Shown here: positions 48,509-58,800 of the stretch, in pieces
Numbering within the stretch: position 1 is the stretch's first letter
How the letters are laid out: each line of letters starts with the position of its first letter
DNA from: Paragorgia papillata
Lineage: Eukaryota > Cnidaria > Anthozoa > Scleralcyonacea > Coralliidae
Length of the DNA stretch: 64,000 nucleotides
Direction of reading: 5' to 3'
NCBI GenBank assembly: GCA_035771165.1
Contig: JAWNZC010000177.1
Span: forward strand, 1,762,501-1,826,500
Program-made: the position numbers and the translations under genes
The notes under the pieces: generated by a model
Database searches by the model: none
What the model was told of the DNA's origin: nothing
Seen by the model: only the letters and a program-made list of their open reading frames with translations

Positions 48509-51500
48509 CTATCTCGACTTTGCTTTATTAGCCATGACTTCCTCAATTTCATCAACTTCCTTTGGACAGCCTGAAGTTAAAACTACTGGTCCTTTGGCTG
48601 TGATTAAAATGTCATCCTCAATCCTAATCCCAGTGCCTTGGAACCTAAAGAAAAAACAGTTGCTGGCATGTAAAATTTTAAAGGTTATATGCAGAATTAA
48701 GTACAACTGTATGCTGTATTTTCTGAACTATAATTCCTACCGTTGTATAAACCACAATGCCAGTTTTTCGGTAATTCTCCGAAAAAAGCTCAGCATACAC
48801 TGAAACAAGTTTTCGAAAAAGTTTATGAAACTTATTTAAAAAACAAACAAACAGTGCTCTAATCAAGGAAATATTATTTCTGAGACAAAGTTTTGGAAAC
48901 TTTTCAACGTACACTGAAAACTTTTGTTTCTGAAACCGTGTTTCGGTAACTTGTTTCGGAAATTTAATCTATAGTATATGCCAGGTTTAGTTTGGATAAA
49001 CCGCACCGTTATATATAAGCCGCATTTTTAAACTGGAATGTCTTGCAACGTAGCGACTTATAACGTACCTCTTACAACATAGCGTAATGTAGAACGTAGT
49101 GTAACGTCTTTAAACGTAGCGTAACGGCTTATAACGTAGCGCCTTATTGTTATATAGCATAATATCTTTTAGTATAAATACACAGGTGATTATAGAAAAT
49201 TGCGCGCGCTGATTGGTCGAGCTACTTCGGATTAAGTAATTGACAAATCTGCTGGCAGCCATTTTGAATAAACGCTGTAGGTGATTATCGGATAATCACC
49301 TACAGCATTTATTCAAAATGGCTGCCAGCAGATTTGTCAATTCGACAGACGAGGAAATTGACAATTTTAAAGAAAATGCTTTTCCTCAAGTATGAAAATG
49401 TGTATTTATACTAAAACAATTATTCACCTCAGGCTCAGTGAATATCGGTGAATCGCTAATATTCACCTCGCCTTCGGCGAATAATTGTTAAATAACGTAG
49501 TGTGACGTCTTATAACGTAGCGTGACGTCTTATAACGTAGCGTAACAACTTATGTAGTGACGTAGTGTAACGTCTTACAGCGTAGCGCGACGTCTACAGT
49601 AATTGTAAGATTTTTCTTACGTATCTAAAAAGTGTTAAATTCATTCACATGTAGTCACCACACTGGTGTACAAAGGTTAACCGCATCCATGCATGACGTT
49701 AGATTTTGGAGAAAAGTTGCGGTTTAAAGTCCGGAAAATACGGTAACCTTGGCAGTATTTGAGAGCTCAAGAACTAACGACTTAGATTAACTTAAGTCAT
49801 TGCTGCCTATAGTATGTCTAAGGGTTCTCCATTTGACAAGTGAAATCGTCTTGCGTTAAAATGTTCACTGTGTGCTGCTGGCATGCTCCTCTTGTCATTA
49901 GTGTGAATAAAAATGTCTTCAACTGTGTGAGACCACTAACCTTGTGGGTGCATTGTGGTCCTGTGTTACGTAGACACCAGGTTCAACGCAAATCACCATG
50001 CCTTCTTGTAGTGGAAGGTTCTTGCTGACTGAGCCTGTGTCGTGAACATCCATTCCAAGATAGTGGCCAATGTGATGTGGACAAAGATTTCTTATATACT
50101 GACAGAAATATGAGAATTGTTTTAAAATTTCAAAATAATAAATAAATATACTAGCTGTTAAACCTGCATGTGAGTGCACGCAAAAACATGAATCATTTAA
50201 AAATTGTTCTCATTCAATGTGGGTTTTTTGATATATTTAATTTTACCTGTTGTTTTTGATGGTCCTCGTGTCCTTTTGGTATAAGTCCAAGAACTGAATA
50301 AAACCATGATTAGGGAAAAATTGATGTTACACGGGATTGATAATGCATGTATTCTATGTGTGATATATGAAATTTATTTCGAGTGTTGACCGGGATATCT
50401 CACGAAGAGCGAACGATGTTCTATTGTTCAAATATATAGAGAATAATACATGGATGTGCGGAATATATGAAAATTGTATTGGATATAAAACGAGTGAAAT
50501 AATTGTCATATTTCCAAGCATCCATGTATTGTTCTGTTTATTATATAAAAAAATTGTCCTATTGCCTTGCAAAAATTGCATTAAACTATAATGCTGATTC
50601 AGCGATAATCGTCACATGTGCGATTATCATAAATAATCGCACATGTGAGATTATCACTTTTATTAGTGGCGGAAAAATCAATGAAACACTCTATTTTATA
50701 TAATAAAATTTCATCCAACATGGCGGAAATATCTTTGTCCTTCGAATTTCAAGGGATTAGTGGTTGCACACCATGCCCTATATTAACTATGAAGAATTAA
50801 CCGTATTTTTTTTATAATTAATAGACTTACCAGCTTTGGTTTTTGGGTTGTACTGTATATTAAGTAATGTTTAACGAACGAGCAGCATGTTCGTTAGTAT
50901 TCTTTATATAAAATTGTATGTTCATTAGCATTCTTTATATAAAATTGTATGTTCCTTAGCATTCTTTATATAAAATTGTATGTTCATTAGTATTTTTTCG
51001 GACTCAATAAGGGGGCTTTCCATTTACACGGTTAGACCGGTCAGTCCGGTTAAAGGGAACACGATTCGTTTGAGACTTAGGACGGTCAGACTGGAAAATT
51101 TGGTCCTAATCAAAAGCAAGTCCATTCTGGCCAGACTGACCGGTCTAACCTTATCAATTGGAAAGCGCCCTGTGTATATTATTCCTTTGTGTTTTCCTCA
51201 TGAATTATTGATTTTTTTAACGGACTTTCAGTATATACATTATACATGTACCTTCAAACTCTTTCCCCATAAGAGAAATCATTCCCTGATATAGTTGGTC
51301 CAATGTTATTCCTACTTGACACAACTAGAATAACAAAAATTTAAAAAATAATAAACACGGGTGTCATGTTAACCTTGTCAAATTATTTCCTAATTATTAC
51401 CTTTATACAATTTTTTTGAATGTTGAGCATCACTTCATATAATTCTCTTTGTGCTTTTGTAAATTTGCCATTAACAGGCCAGACTCTTGTCATGTCACTG

Positions 51501-54500
51501 CTGTAACCATGATATTCACAACCACTGTCGACTAGAACAAGCTGACCGCTTCTGAACAGAGCATTGTATAAAAAGAAAAATGAAATAAGGACGATTACAT
51601 GGACTGGAGTTACTCTTTTTACCGAACCAAGTAACTTGACCTAAATTACAAGTTAAGTCACTATAATTAGGGATCATCTCTCCCTAACCCTTCGTCTGGA
51701 CCGGCATTAGACGGAGTAAAAAAAAATAGAGCCTTAGCCCATTGCTGCCTAGGATGTCTGAGGATTCTCCCTTCGTCCGGGGCGTTCAAAAACTCATTAA
51801 TAATTCATGAGGAAAACACAAAGGAAATCAGTACCATGTCCGTGGATTTATACCTGATAAAACTTCTTGACGTCAGAAAGAATACTAATGAACGTACAAT
51901 TTTATATAAAGAATACTAATGAACATACAATTTTATATAAAGAATACTAATGAACATACTATCCAATAACGAATCGTTTTTGAAGCCATTCAAAACACTC
52001 GCATCACGTGTTTTATCAGATCTAAAACACTCGGCAGTTGGGCTGCGCCCTCGTGGTTTTAAATCTGATAAAATACTCCTGCTCGTGTTTTAAATATTAC
52101 TTCAACAAATAGAGAGGCCAGTTAAGGCAGTAATGGGTAATTAAGCAGTTGGTATTTGTTAACCCATTGCTGTCTGAGGGTTCTCCTTTTGACAAGTAAA
52201 GTCGTCTAGCGTTAGTCAGTTGGGTAAAAGGGCCCGTTTTTGGCTGGCTCAAGCAGGAATAGGTAATGAGACCCCATCCATTTTACCTTAACATTTGATT
52301 ATTACTAATATAGTGTAATGTGTTCGCCATTGATCCACCAGCCACAACCGGTGGGAAAGACAGCTGATTGGCTCCAAGCTTTTTACATTCATGTTCCATT
52401 ACATTGTAAAGATATGATTCCTGTATATCAGGTTTTGTGTTTTGCATGGTCTAGAACATAAACAAATCAATTCAGATTATTTAATTCAGAAAAACTTGAA
52501 ACACGTTGAGAAACAAGAATTTTTATTGCACACAATTCTGCTTTTAACTTATTTTTAATGCCGACAGTTTGGTAGAAATCATGCACGCATTGTGCACCTA
52601 TTTTTATCAATTTTGTCCTAAAATGTCATCACAAAAGGGTTCTCCCTTTGTTGAGTAAAATTATTTGAGAGTATATTAATAAAGAGGCTAATCATAGGTG
52701 TAGCAGCCCAATTCTGTTGGTGGTGGTGGGTGGGGGGGGGGGGGGGGGCAGAGATTTTTGCCCGAAAAATTTAGGGTTAAATATTGATTTTTTAAGTTGC
52801 ATTTTCCAGTCTTAACTTAACTTAATGTATGAATTTTGCAATACATGTCAAAATTGCCTGAAATTTGTAGCTGAAAGTGCCTGAATTTTCCTTTTTCAAA
52901 TATTTGGGAGGGCAATTGCCCCCTGCCCCCTATGCCTATGAGGCTAATTAACTGGGGCAGGAATGGGTGAGAGTTTAAAACATTACCACAATGAAAGCTT
53001 GTGAGGTTATTGAAGTACACTTCTTAAGCAATGAAATTTCTGCTGCTGACTTTGTTACCCTGAGTGATTCAACCAGGTGACCAACACGATGAATTCCTCA
53101 AATAAAACAAACCAGTTTAATACTGTACCATGAATGCTATATATCAATTTTAATTTCAGGACTTCTGTATTGAACCCCATCAGCACCACAACTTACTGCT
53201 GAATTTAAATTTTGTTGTGTTGAATAATACATCTGTAATTTCTTTGTTGATGTGAAGGTGAATTGGTTCAAGATGGTCGTACCAAACATTACAGTTTTCA
53301 TCATTATACCTAACATGCAATATAGAAAATTTTGAGTACTGTACAGGAAATAATAAAAAAACTTTTAACCAGAATAAAATTGATATCTAATGCTACCTTT
53401 TTTTCAACATATCTCCCAGCTCACCAATGGGATAGGCCTTGCAAAAAATAAAAATAAAATTATACATTCAAAGGCCTGTCTTCACAAGTAAAATTAAATC
53501 ACATTTGAAAAAAAAATCGTTTAAAACTTAATAAGTACTTCATGAAATCCAAAATGTTTAATAGCTCCTTCTGTGCCACTTCTTGGTCCATCCCAAATTT
53601 CTCTAAAAAGATTTTAAGAAAATTGTGAAAAAATTTGTGTCTCTTCTAAAGTAATTTTGGTTATTGAAATGAATATTGAAATGTCTTTTTTATTATCATG
53701 CCAGATAATATGTACATGTTATTTATTTCTGATACTTTAGGATTCAACTTTTTGTGCATGTACTGTACCTTGATGGATCTCTTGGTCTTGTGAATAAAAT
53801 GGTGTTGTAGTCTCCTCCAGAAGTACTGTGCCCACCAATTTCTAGAATTAAAAGACCATGCAGGTATGAATCATTATGATCTCTATAGCATGCATGTGAT
53901 TTTTAAAAGAGAGAAGAATATTGTTCATTCTACTCGCGTACCTAGCATTAAAACAGCATCTGGTTCTTGAAATCCAGTTAAGTATAAAAAGTTAGAATTT
54001 TGTCTAAAAGAATAGCTGTAACAGAAAAACGAAAACGAAATTACCCAAAGGGTGCCATGTAAGCTTCTCCCAACAAAAAACCCTCTCATGAAAAATTCAT
54101 TTTTCAAGAACTTTTGTATTTTGCCTTCTTATACAGTATACTTACGGCACATCTGGTCCCATAAGAAATTCAGGACTAGCAGAGAATATGAGAACATGCT
54201 TTTTATGTGTTTTGCCATAATGTGTATTTTTTACAAGACTATAAAATATAGAAAATACATGGCCATGTGTTATTGTTGAAAATTTAATTATACAGTGTGT
54301 ATCAAAAAAAACTGAACCCTTAGAAAACAACCTGTTGTCTAGTTTGAAAGCCCTAAAAGCGCTGTGTTATAAATTAATCAGCAGATAAGTTAAACAAAGC
54401 GAAAAAGCTTTTAAATACTTCCACCATGCATACACTTCAAGTTATCTTAATTTCCCAGGTGTATAAGACCGTGTGTTTTACGCATCTGTGGGTTCAGCGA

Positions 54501-55570
54501 AGTGCTTAGGGCTTTCAAACTCTAAGGGTTCAGGTTTTTTTTTATACACACTGTACAGTTATTTGTGATAAAACTAAAATATATCAAGTGAACATACATA
54601 AAAATTATACACTAGTTAAACTAGACTTCTTCTCTCAACAAGTAAAATTGTCTGGTGTTAGCCAGAGTAAAATACTAAAAGGCACATTAGTGAAAGCTGG
54701 TTAAATTGGATGCTTGTCTGTGCAACAACAGGTAATTGCCACAAATTTTTAAGTTTCATAAAAACTTACTTTATTAAGTTAGCTCTTCTCTGGGTATATT
54801 CATCACTTGAAATACCAGGTGTAACTATAAATAAATATAAACCACATATTTTAGTTGGTATAGGCCAATTGAAGAAATGGAAAATGGATGCCTATCATTA
54901 ATAAATATAGCCTGATTAGCCTAACACAAGAGGGAGTTTAAAAGCTTTGCATACTAGTAGTAATGTACTTTCAAATTTTCCCAAACTTGTTGTGACATCA
55001 CAACTATGTTTGCATAGTCTGATGTAAACACCGTGGTTGATCACCATGACCAAGCATGCAAATGCATCATATTATATGAAAAACAAGTCATGCAATTTAT
55101 TTAAATATAATGGAAAGACTATTAGGTATACAAGTTCCTTACTTTCATTTTCTTTCATTAAATGAGGATGAGTATATCCTGTTGGTTGACCTAAAAGGGT
55201 CGACACACCTGAACTGTGTTCTTGACGACATCTAATGGTACCCAGAACACCTTAAAAGACGTTACAATATCAATAGTTATATGTATAACATAGAGCATTT
55301 GCTAAATCATAACTATATTTATACTGCATAACCCTATCAGTCATATCTAAACTGTCCCCCCTAGAAATCCAGTATAGACAATATTCCCTCACTATATGTT
55401 ACTACTGGTTACACATATTAAATTACATCCAGTATCAGTACATGGTATATTTTCATTTATACATGCACATAGGCTAAATAAAATACAGGAGCAAATTAAA
55501 ATGCCTTCATAACAAATAGCTCACCATATCTGCAGAATCCTTTCAATATTTTGGAATATTTTGCTGACAT
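48509..55570 (-). CDS. XPNPEP3: Mitochondrial Xaa-Pro aminopeptidase 3
   Basis: A metallopeptidase of family M24B that trims N-terminal residues before proline, acting in mitochondria (yeast Icp55). Sixteen coding exons in transcript order: 55570-55525, 55250-55143, 54824-54770, 54238-54146, 54015-53942, 53841-53769, 53602-53539, 53437-53397, 53309-53197, 53096-52987, 52450-52287, 51551-51401, 51324-51252, 50293-50247, 50098-49941, 48644-48509. They sum to 1506 nt, or 501 aa (human 507). N-terminal creatinase-like domain: [42 protein letters not shown]. The catalytic domain has metal ligands in order: Asp in LVDSGCEY, Asp in [10 protein letters not shown], His in [13 protein letters not shown], Glu in CVEPGVY and Glu in IRIEDD. 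The start exon has its own acceptor just upstream, so a noncoding first exon may lie further up. Confidence 0.95.
49045..49605. repeat. 20-bp minisatellite blocks flanking a palindrome
   Basis: AACGTCTTATAACGTAGYGT units at 49045-49150 and 49490-49605 surround the element 49165-49495. Outer sequence AAACCGCACCG and TTGCGGTTTAAA at 48996 and 49718 may be the ends of one larger repeat. Confidence 0.7.
49165..49495. mobile_element. Palindromic element with a short protein start
   Basis: 49243-49345 is a near-perfect palindrome of about 103 bp centred near 49294. Reading out of the right arm from ATG 49318 gives about 25 codons: [20 protein letters not shown], then AFPQV and a stop. The right side ends in TATTCACCTCGCCTTCGGCG words. 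Confidence 0.65.
50887..50995. repeat. 31-bp minisatellite, forward array
   Basis: About 3.5 units of ATGTTCATTAGCATTCTTTA + TATAAAATTGT. The inverse array is at 51886-51963, with two XPNPEP3 exons in between. Confidence 0.85.
51010..51171. mobile_element. MITE, GGGGGCTTTCCATTT ends
   Basis: Left GGGGGCTTTCCATTTACACG, right CAATTGGAAAGCGCCC, with ACGGTTAGACCGGTCAGT matched by ACTGACCGGTCTAACC. Confidence 0.8.
51886..51963. repeat. 31-bp minisatellite, inverse array
   Basis: About 2.5 units, reverse complement of the 50887-50995 unit. An inverted copy of AATTCATGAGGAAAACACAA also occurs on both sides (51190 and 51800). Confidence 0.8.
52153..52268. mobile_element. TTAA-type MITE in XPNPEP3 intron
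   Basis: Begins TTAACCCATTGCTGTCTGAG; the right end GCTCAAGCAGGAATAGGTAA is slightly eroded. Partial copies of the family are at 49793-49866 and 51660-51785. Confidence 0.7.
54291..54555. mobile_element. MITE family B, copy 2
   Basis: TACAGTGTGTATCAAAAAAA at the left, TATACACACTGTA at the right. Roughly 85% similar by eye to the copy at 4866-5145, in the opposite orientation. Confidence 0.82.
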
Positions 55571-55883
55571 CCTACAGACTAAAAGAATGTGACAATATAA
55601 TGACTGCAGTACTGCTATATCTCCCAACAGCTACCCCTCCCCCCCCCCCCCTTGCCCCCCCCCCCCCAACAATGCCATTGACAATTATCAAAATATTCGT
55701 ATCTGATTGGTTGGATTGGTTGGTTAATATTCTTTGTTTTCTGTGATTGGTCTATATTTAGAAATAGAAATATATAATAAGTTCCGGCTATTAACTTAAG
55801 ATTTTTATTTTGACGAAGTCCAAAAACCACAACCGCTATTAGTTTAACAGATCATAGCCACTGGCTAGATTCAGATTTCTATA
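55571..55883. promoter_or_regulatory. Shared promoter region XPNPEP3 / ADAM10
   Basis: Start codons face away, 313 bp apart. Three ATTGG words (inverted CCAAT) lie at 55706-55710, 55715-55719 and 55746-55750. A C-rich homopolymer tract is at 55636-55669. No TATA box is obvious for either side. Confidence 0.55.
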
Positions 55884-58800
55884 ATGGGTTCTCTATTTCG
55901 CTTGTTGTATTTTGGGGGCGTTTTATTTGGACAAGTCATGAGTTTATACAGTCTGAAGTCACCGTTGAATGATTTTGTAAGCCATTACGAGACGCTAAAT
56001 TACATCTCAAAAATACCGAAAGTGTTCAAGAGAGCCGCAGAAGAACGAGCTGAAAAGACGCATACTTTGAACTTCGATGCTCTCGGAAGGAATTTTAATT
56101 TCAATCTACGTCCAGATACGAATACTCTGGCTCCTGATGCGCAAATTATAGATGGAACTGGCAAAAGGATTGAATTTAATAGAGATTCTCTTTCTGTTGG
56201 AGAACTGATCGGCGAGCCAGGCTCGAATGTACAAGGAGTTCTACAAGAAGACGGAACGTTTACGGGGAAAATTTATTCCAAAGATGGTACATATTTCGTG
56301 GAATCTGCCAAGCGATATTTTAATAAACCAATTGGCTTTCATTCTGTTATTTATAAAGACGAGGATGTTAAGTACGACGTTAACTTTGCTGAGCCTAAAA
56401 AGGCGCCGGTTGAGAGCAATATCGAAGAGAAGGAGGACGAAGGGAAGACAGGCGAGCGCCATCGTCGAGCTACTGCATGGTCGTATCAAAACAACGCTTG
56501 TCGGTTATCAATGGAAGCCGATTTTACCTTCTTAAAGATGGCAGGAGGAGCGAAACTTGCCGTTGGCGAGATCCTCCAACATGTCCAAGCATTGAATATT
56601 ATATACGGGCGTAGTTTCAACACAAGTCAAACGTACGCCCCTTACAGCATTCAATTTCAAGTGGGGTCCCTCCAAGTTTACAACGAAGCTCAAACCCCCA
56701 CGAAATTGAAGGTCGAGAACATCGACATCTCGACGTTTTTAAACATAATGACCGAAAAGGATTATTCGAAGTTTTGCGAGGCTGTGTATTTTACACATCG
56801 GGATTTTGAAGGGGGGATTTTGGGCTTGGCTTACATTGGGTACCCCAAAGGAAGAATTGGTGGAATGTGTGACCCTAGATCCGGAAGAAATAGCTATAAT
56901 ACCGCAGTGGTAACATTCACACTGTATGGAAGAAACAGTCCTCCAAAAGTATCTGAAATTACTTTTGCCCATGAAGTTGGTCATGCCTTTGGAGCGGAGG
57001 TAATTATGGCAAATTGTCTTTATATATATACATACTGTATTAGATAGTATATACTGCATGTACAGCCTTTAATACACCCCACTGTATTACACTGTACTAC
57101 AGTATGGTGTTAACAGCTTGGTGTAGTTACAAACTCAATATATGAATTAAATTAATAGCTCCAAGACAATTAAAATGATAATATACACCGACTTCATATT
57201 TTTAAAGTCATTATCAATGTAGAAAATTGAAATATTTGACAATGGCTTTGAATTAATAGAGTCCAAATATTGCCATTTTAATTGTACTGTATTATTTTAT
57301 AACACCATATTAGCTTATATATATGTTAAATCATGAGATATGGTGTGGTGTAAGATCAGATTCAAAAAGGTTGGGATTCTTTTGATTCATATATGCATCC
57401 AATACATGCAGGGTTAAGGGTAATTACACAATAAAACTTACTTGTAAGTGTTATTATATAGCTAAATTAAAGTCATTGTTATGCTTTTGATTTTCCTGTT
57501 TTCAATTAAAGATGATATTGAACATATTGCCATAACAATAAAAAGCCTCTTATCTTATCTTTTTTGTGAGGCTTTGTTTTCAAATGAATACACCTTTTGT
57601 GCCTCTCAAAATAATAGTTTTTGGCAATTATACTGTATTATACTTTTATTTACTTTATTGCATTGTTCAGAGCAATTGTACCTTATAATTACTCATAGAT
57701 TTTCCCCAAAGGCAACTATTATAAACATGTACTTAACTCATTGCTCTCTAGGATGTCATGTCTGACTCGTGTTTGAGGGTTCTCTTTTTGACAAGTAAAA
57801 TTGTGTAGCATTACACACGTAAAAATCTCACAGCTTGTCAACAGGATGTGTTCGCAACAGACTTGTAGCAAGGCTGGGAACAAGTTGTAACAATGCTGTT
57901 CATTCAAGAAGCTGCTACAACCTTGTTAGCATCAACCTGTTAACAACTTGTTGAGTGCAGAACGGTAACAGGTTGTTGGAACAACTTGTCATCAGTCTGT
58001 TGGAGTCATCAGCCTTGTTACAAGTCAGCAACCTGTTACAGACATGTTAACAGACTGTGACAGCCAGTGCGAACACATGACAGTGACAGCCTGTTGAACA
58101 GCCTTGTAACAACTTGCTTGCAGGTATGTAACAGCTTGTGTGTTTGTACTTGTGTAGCTAGACAGAGTAAAACAGTAACAAGTCTGTTTTTTTCCAGCTC
58201 AGGCAGGAATGGGTTAATTACTTGTTAACTCATTGCTGCCTAATGGATAATTTCTGGCTGGCTCAGACAGACTGGCTTGTGCAAAAAATGGCCCCTTTAC
58301 TGTTTCTACTCTGTCTAACACCAGAGCATTTTATGTTTCAAAGCGAGAACCCTCAGACATTCTAGGCAGCAATGGGTAAACAAGTGATTAACTGAGCCAG
58401 TAAAAAATCACCCCTTTATTGTTTTACAGACTAAACCAGATCTATGATTTTACTTTACCAAAAGAGAAGTCTCGAACATCCTAGGCAGCAATCTAATATT
58501 TTTATTAATATTTCCAGCACGATGGTGAGAGGTGCTCGCCAGGTGGAACTGATGGTAATTACATCATGTTTGATAAAGCTACTAGTGGAGACCGACATCG
58601 AAATGATATTTTTTCAGAATGCAGCATGGAGCAAATGAAAGCAAACATTGATGTCAAGCGAGCTAGGGTAATTGACAACAGCGCTAAAGTTCTTCCAAGA
58701 CTTTGTCTTGAAAGTCATACAAGAATGCTAAAAAGACCAGAGGATTTCTGTGGCAATGGTGTGGTCGAAGGAAAGGAGGAATGCGATTGTGGGTATGAAT

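Noticed and set aside
56739..57059. Minus-strand ORF of 106 residues inside ADAM10 exon 1
   Set aside because: Shadow of the coding strand; no domain and no splice context.
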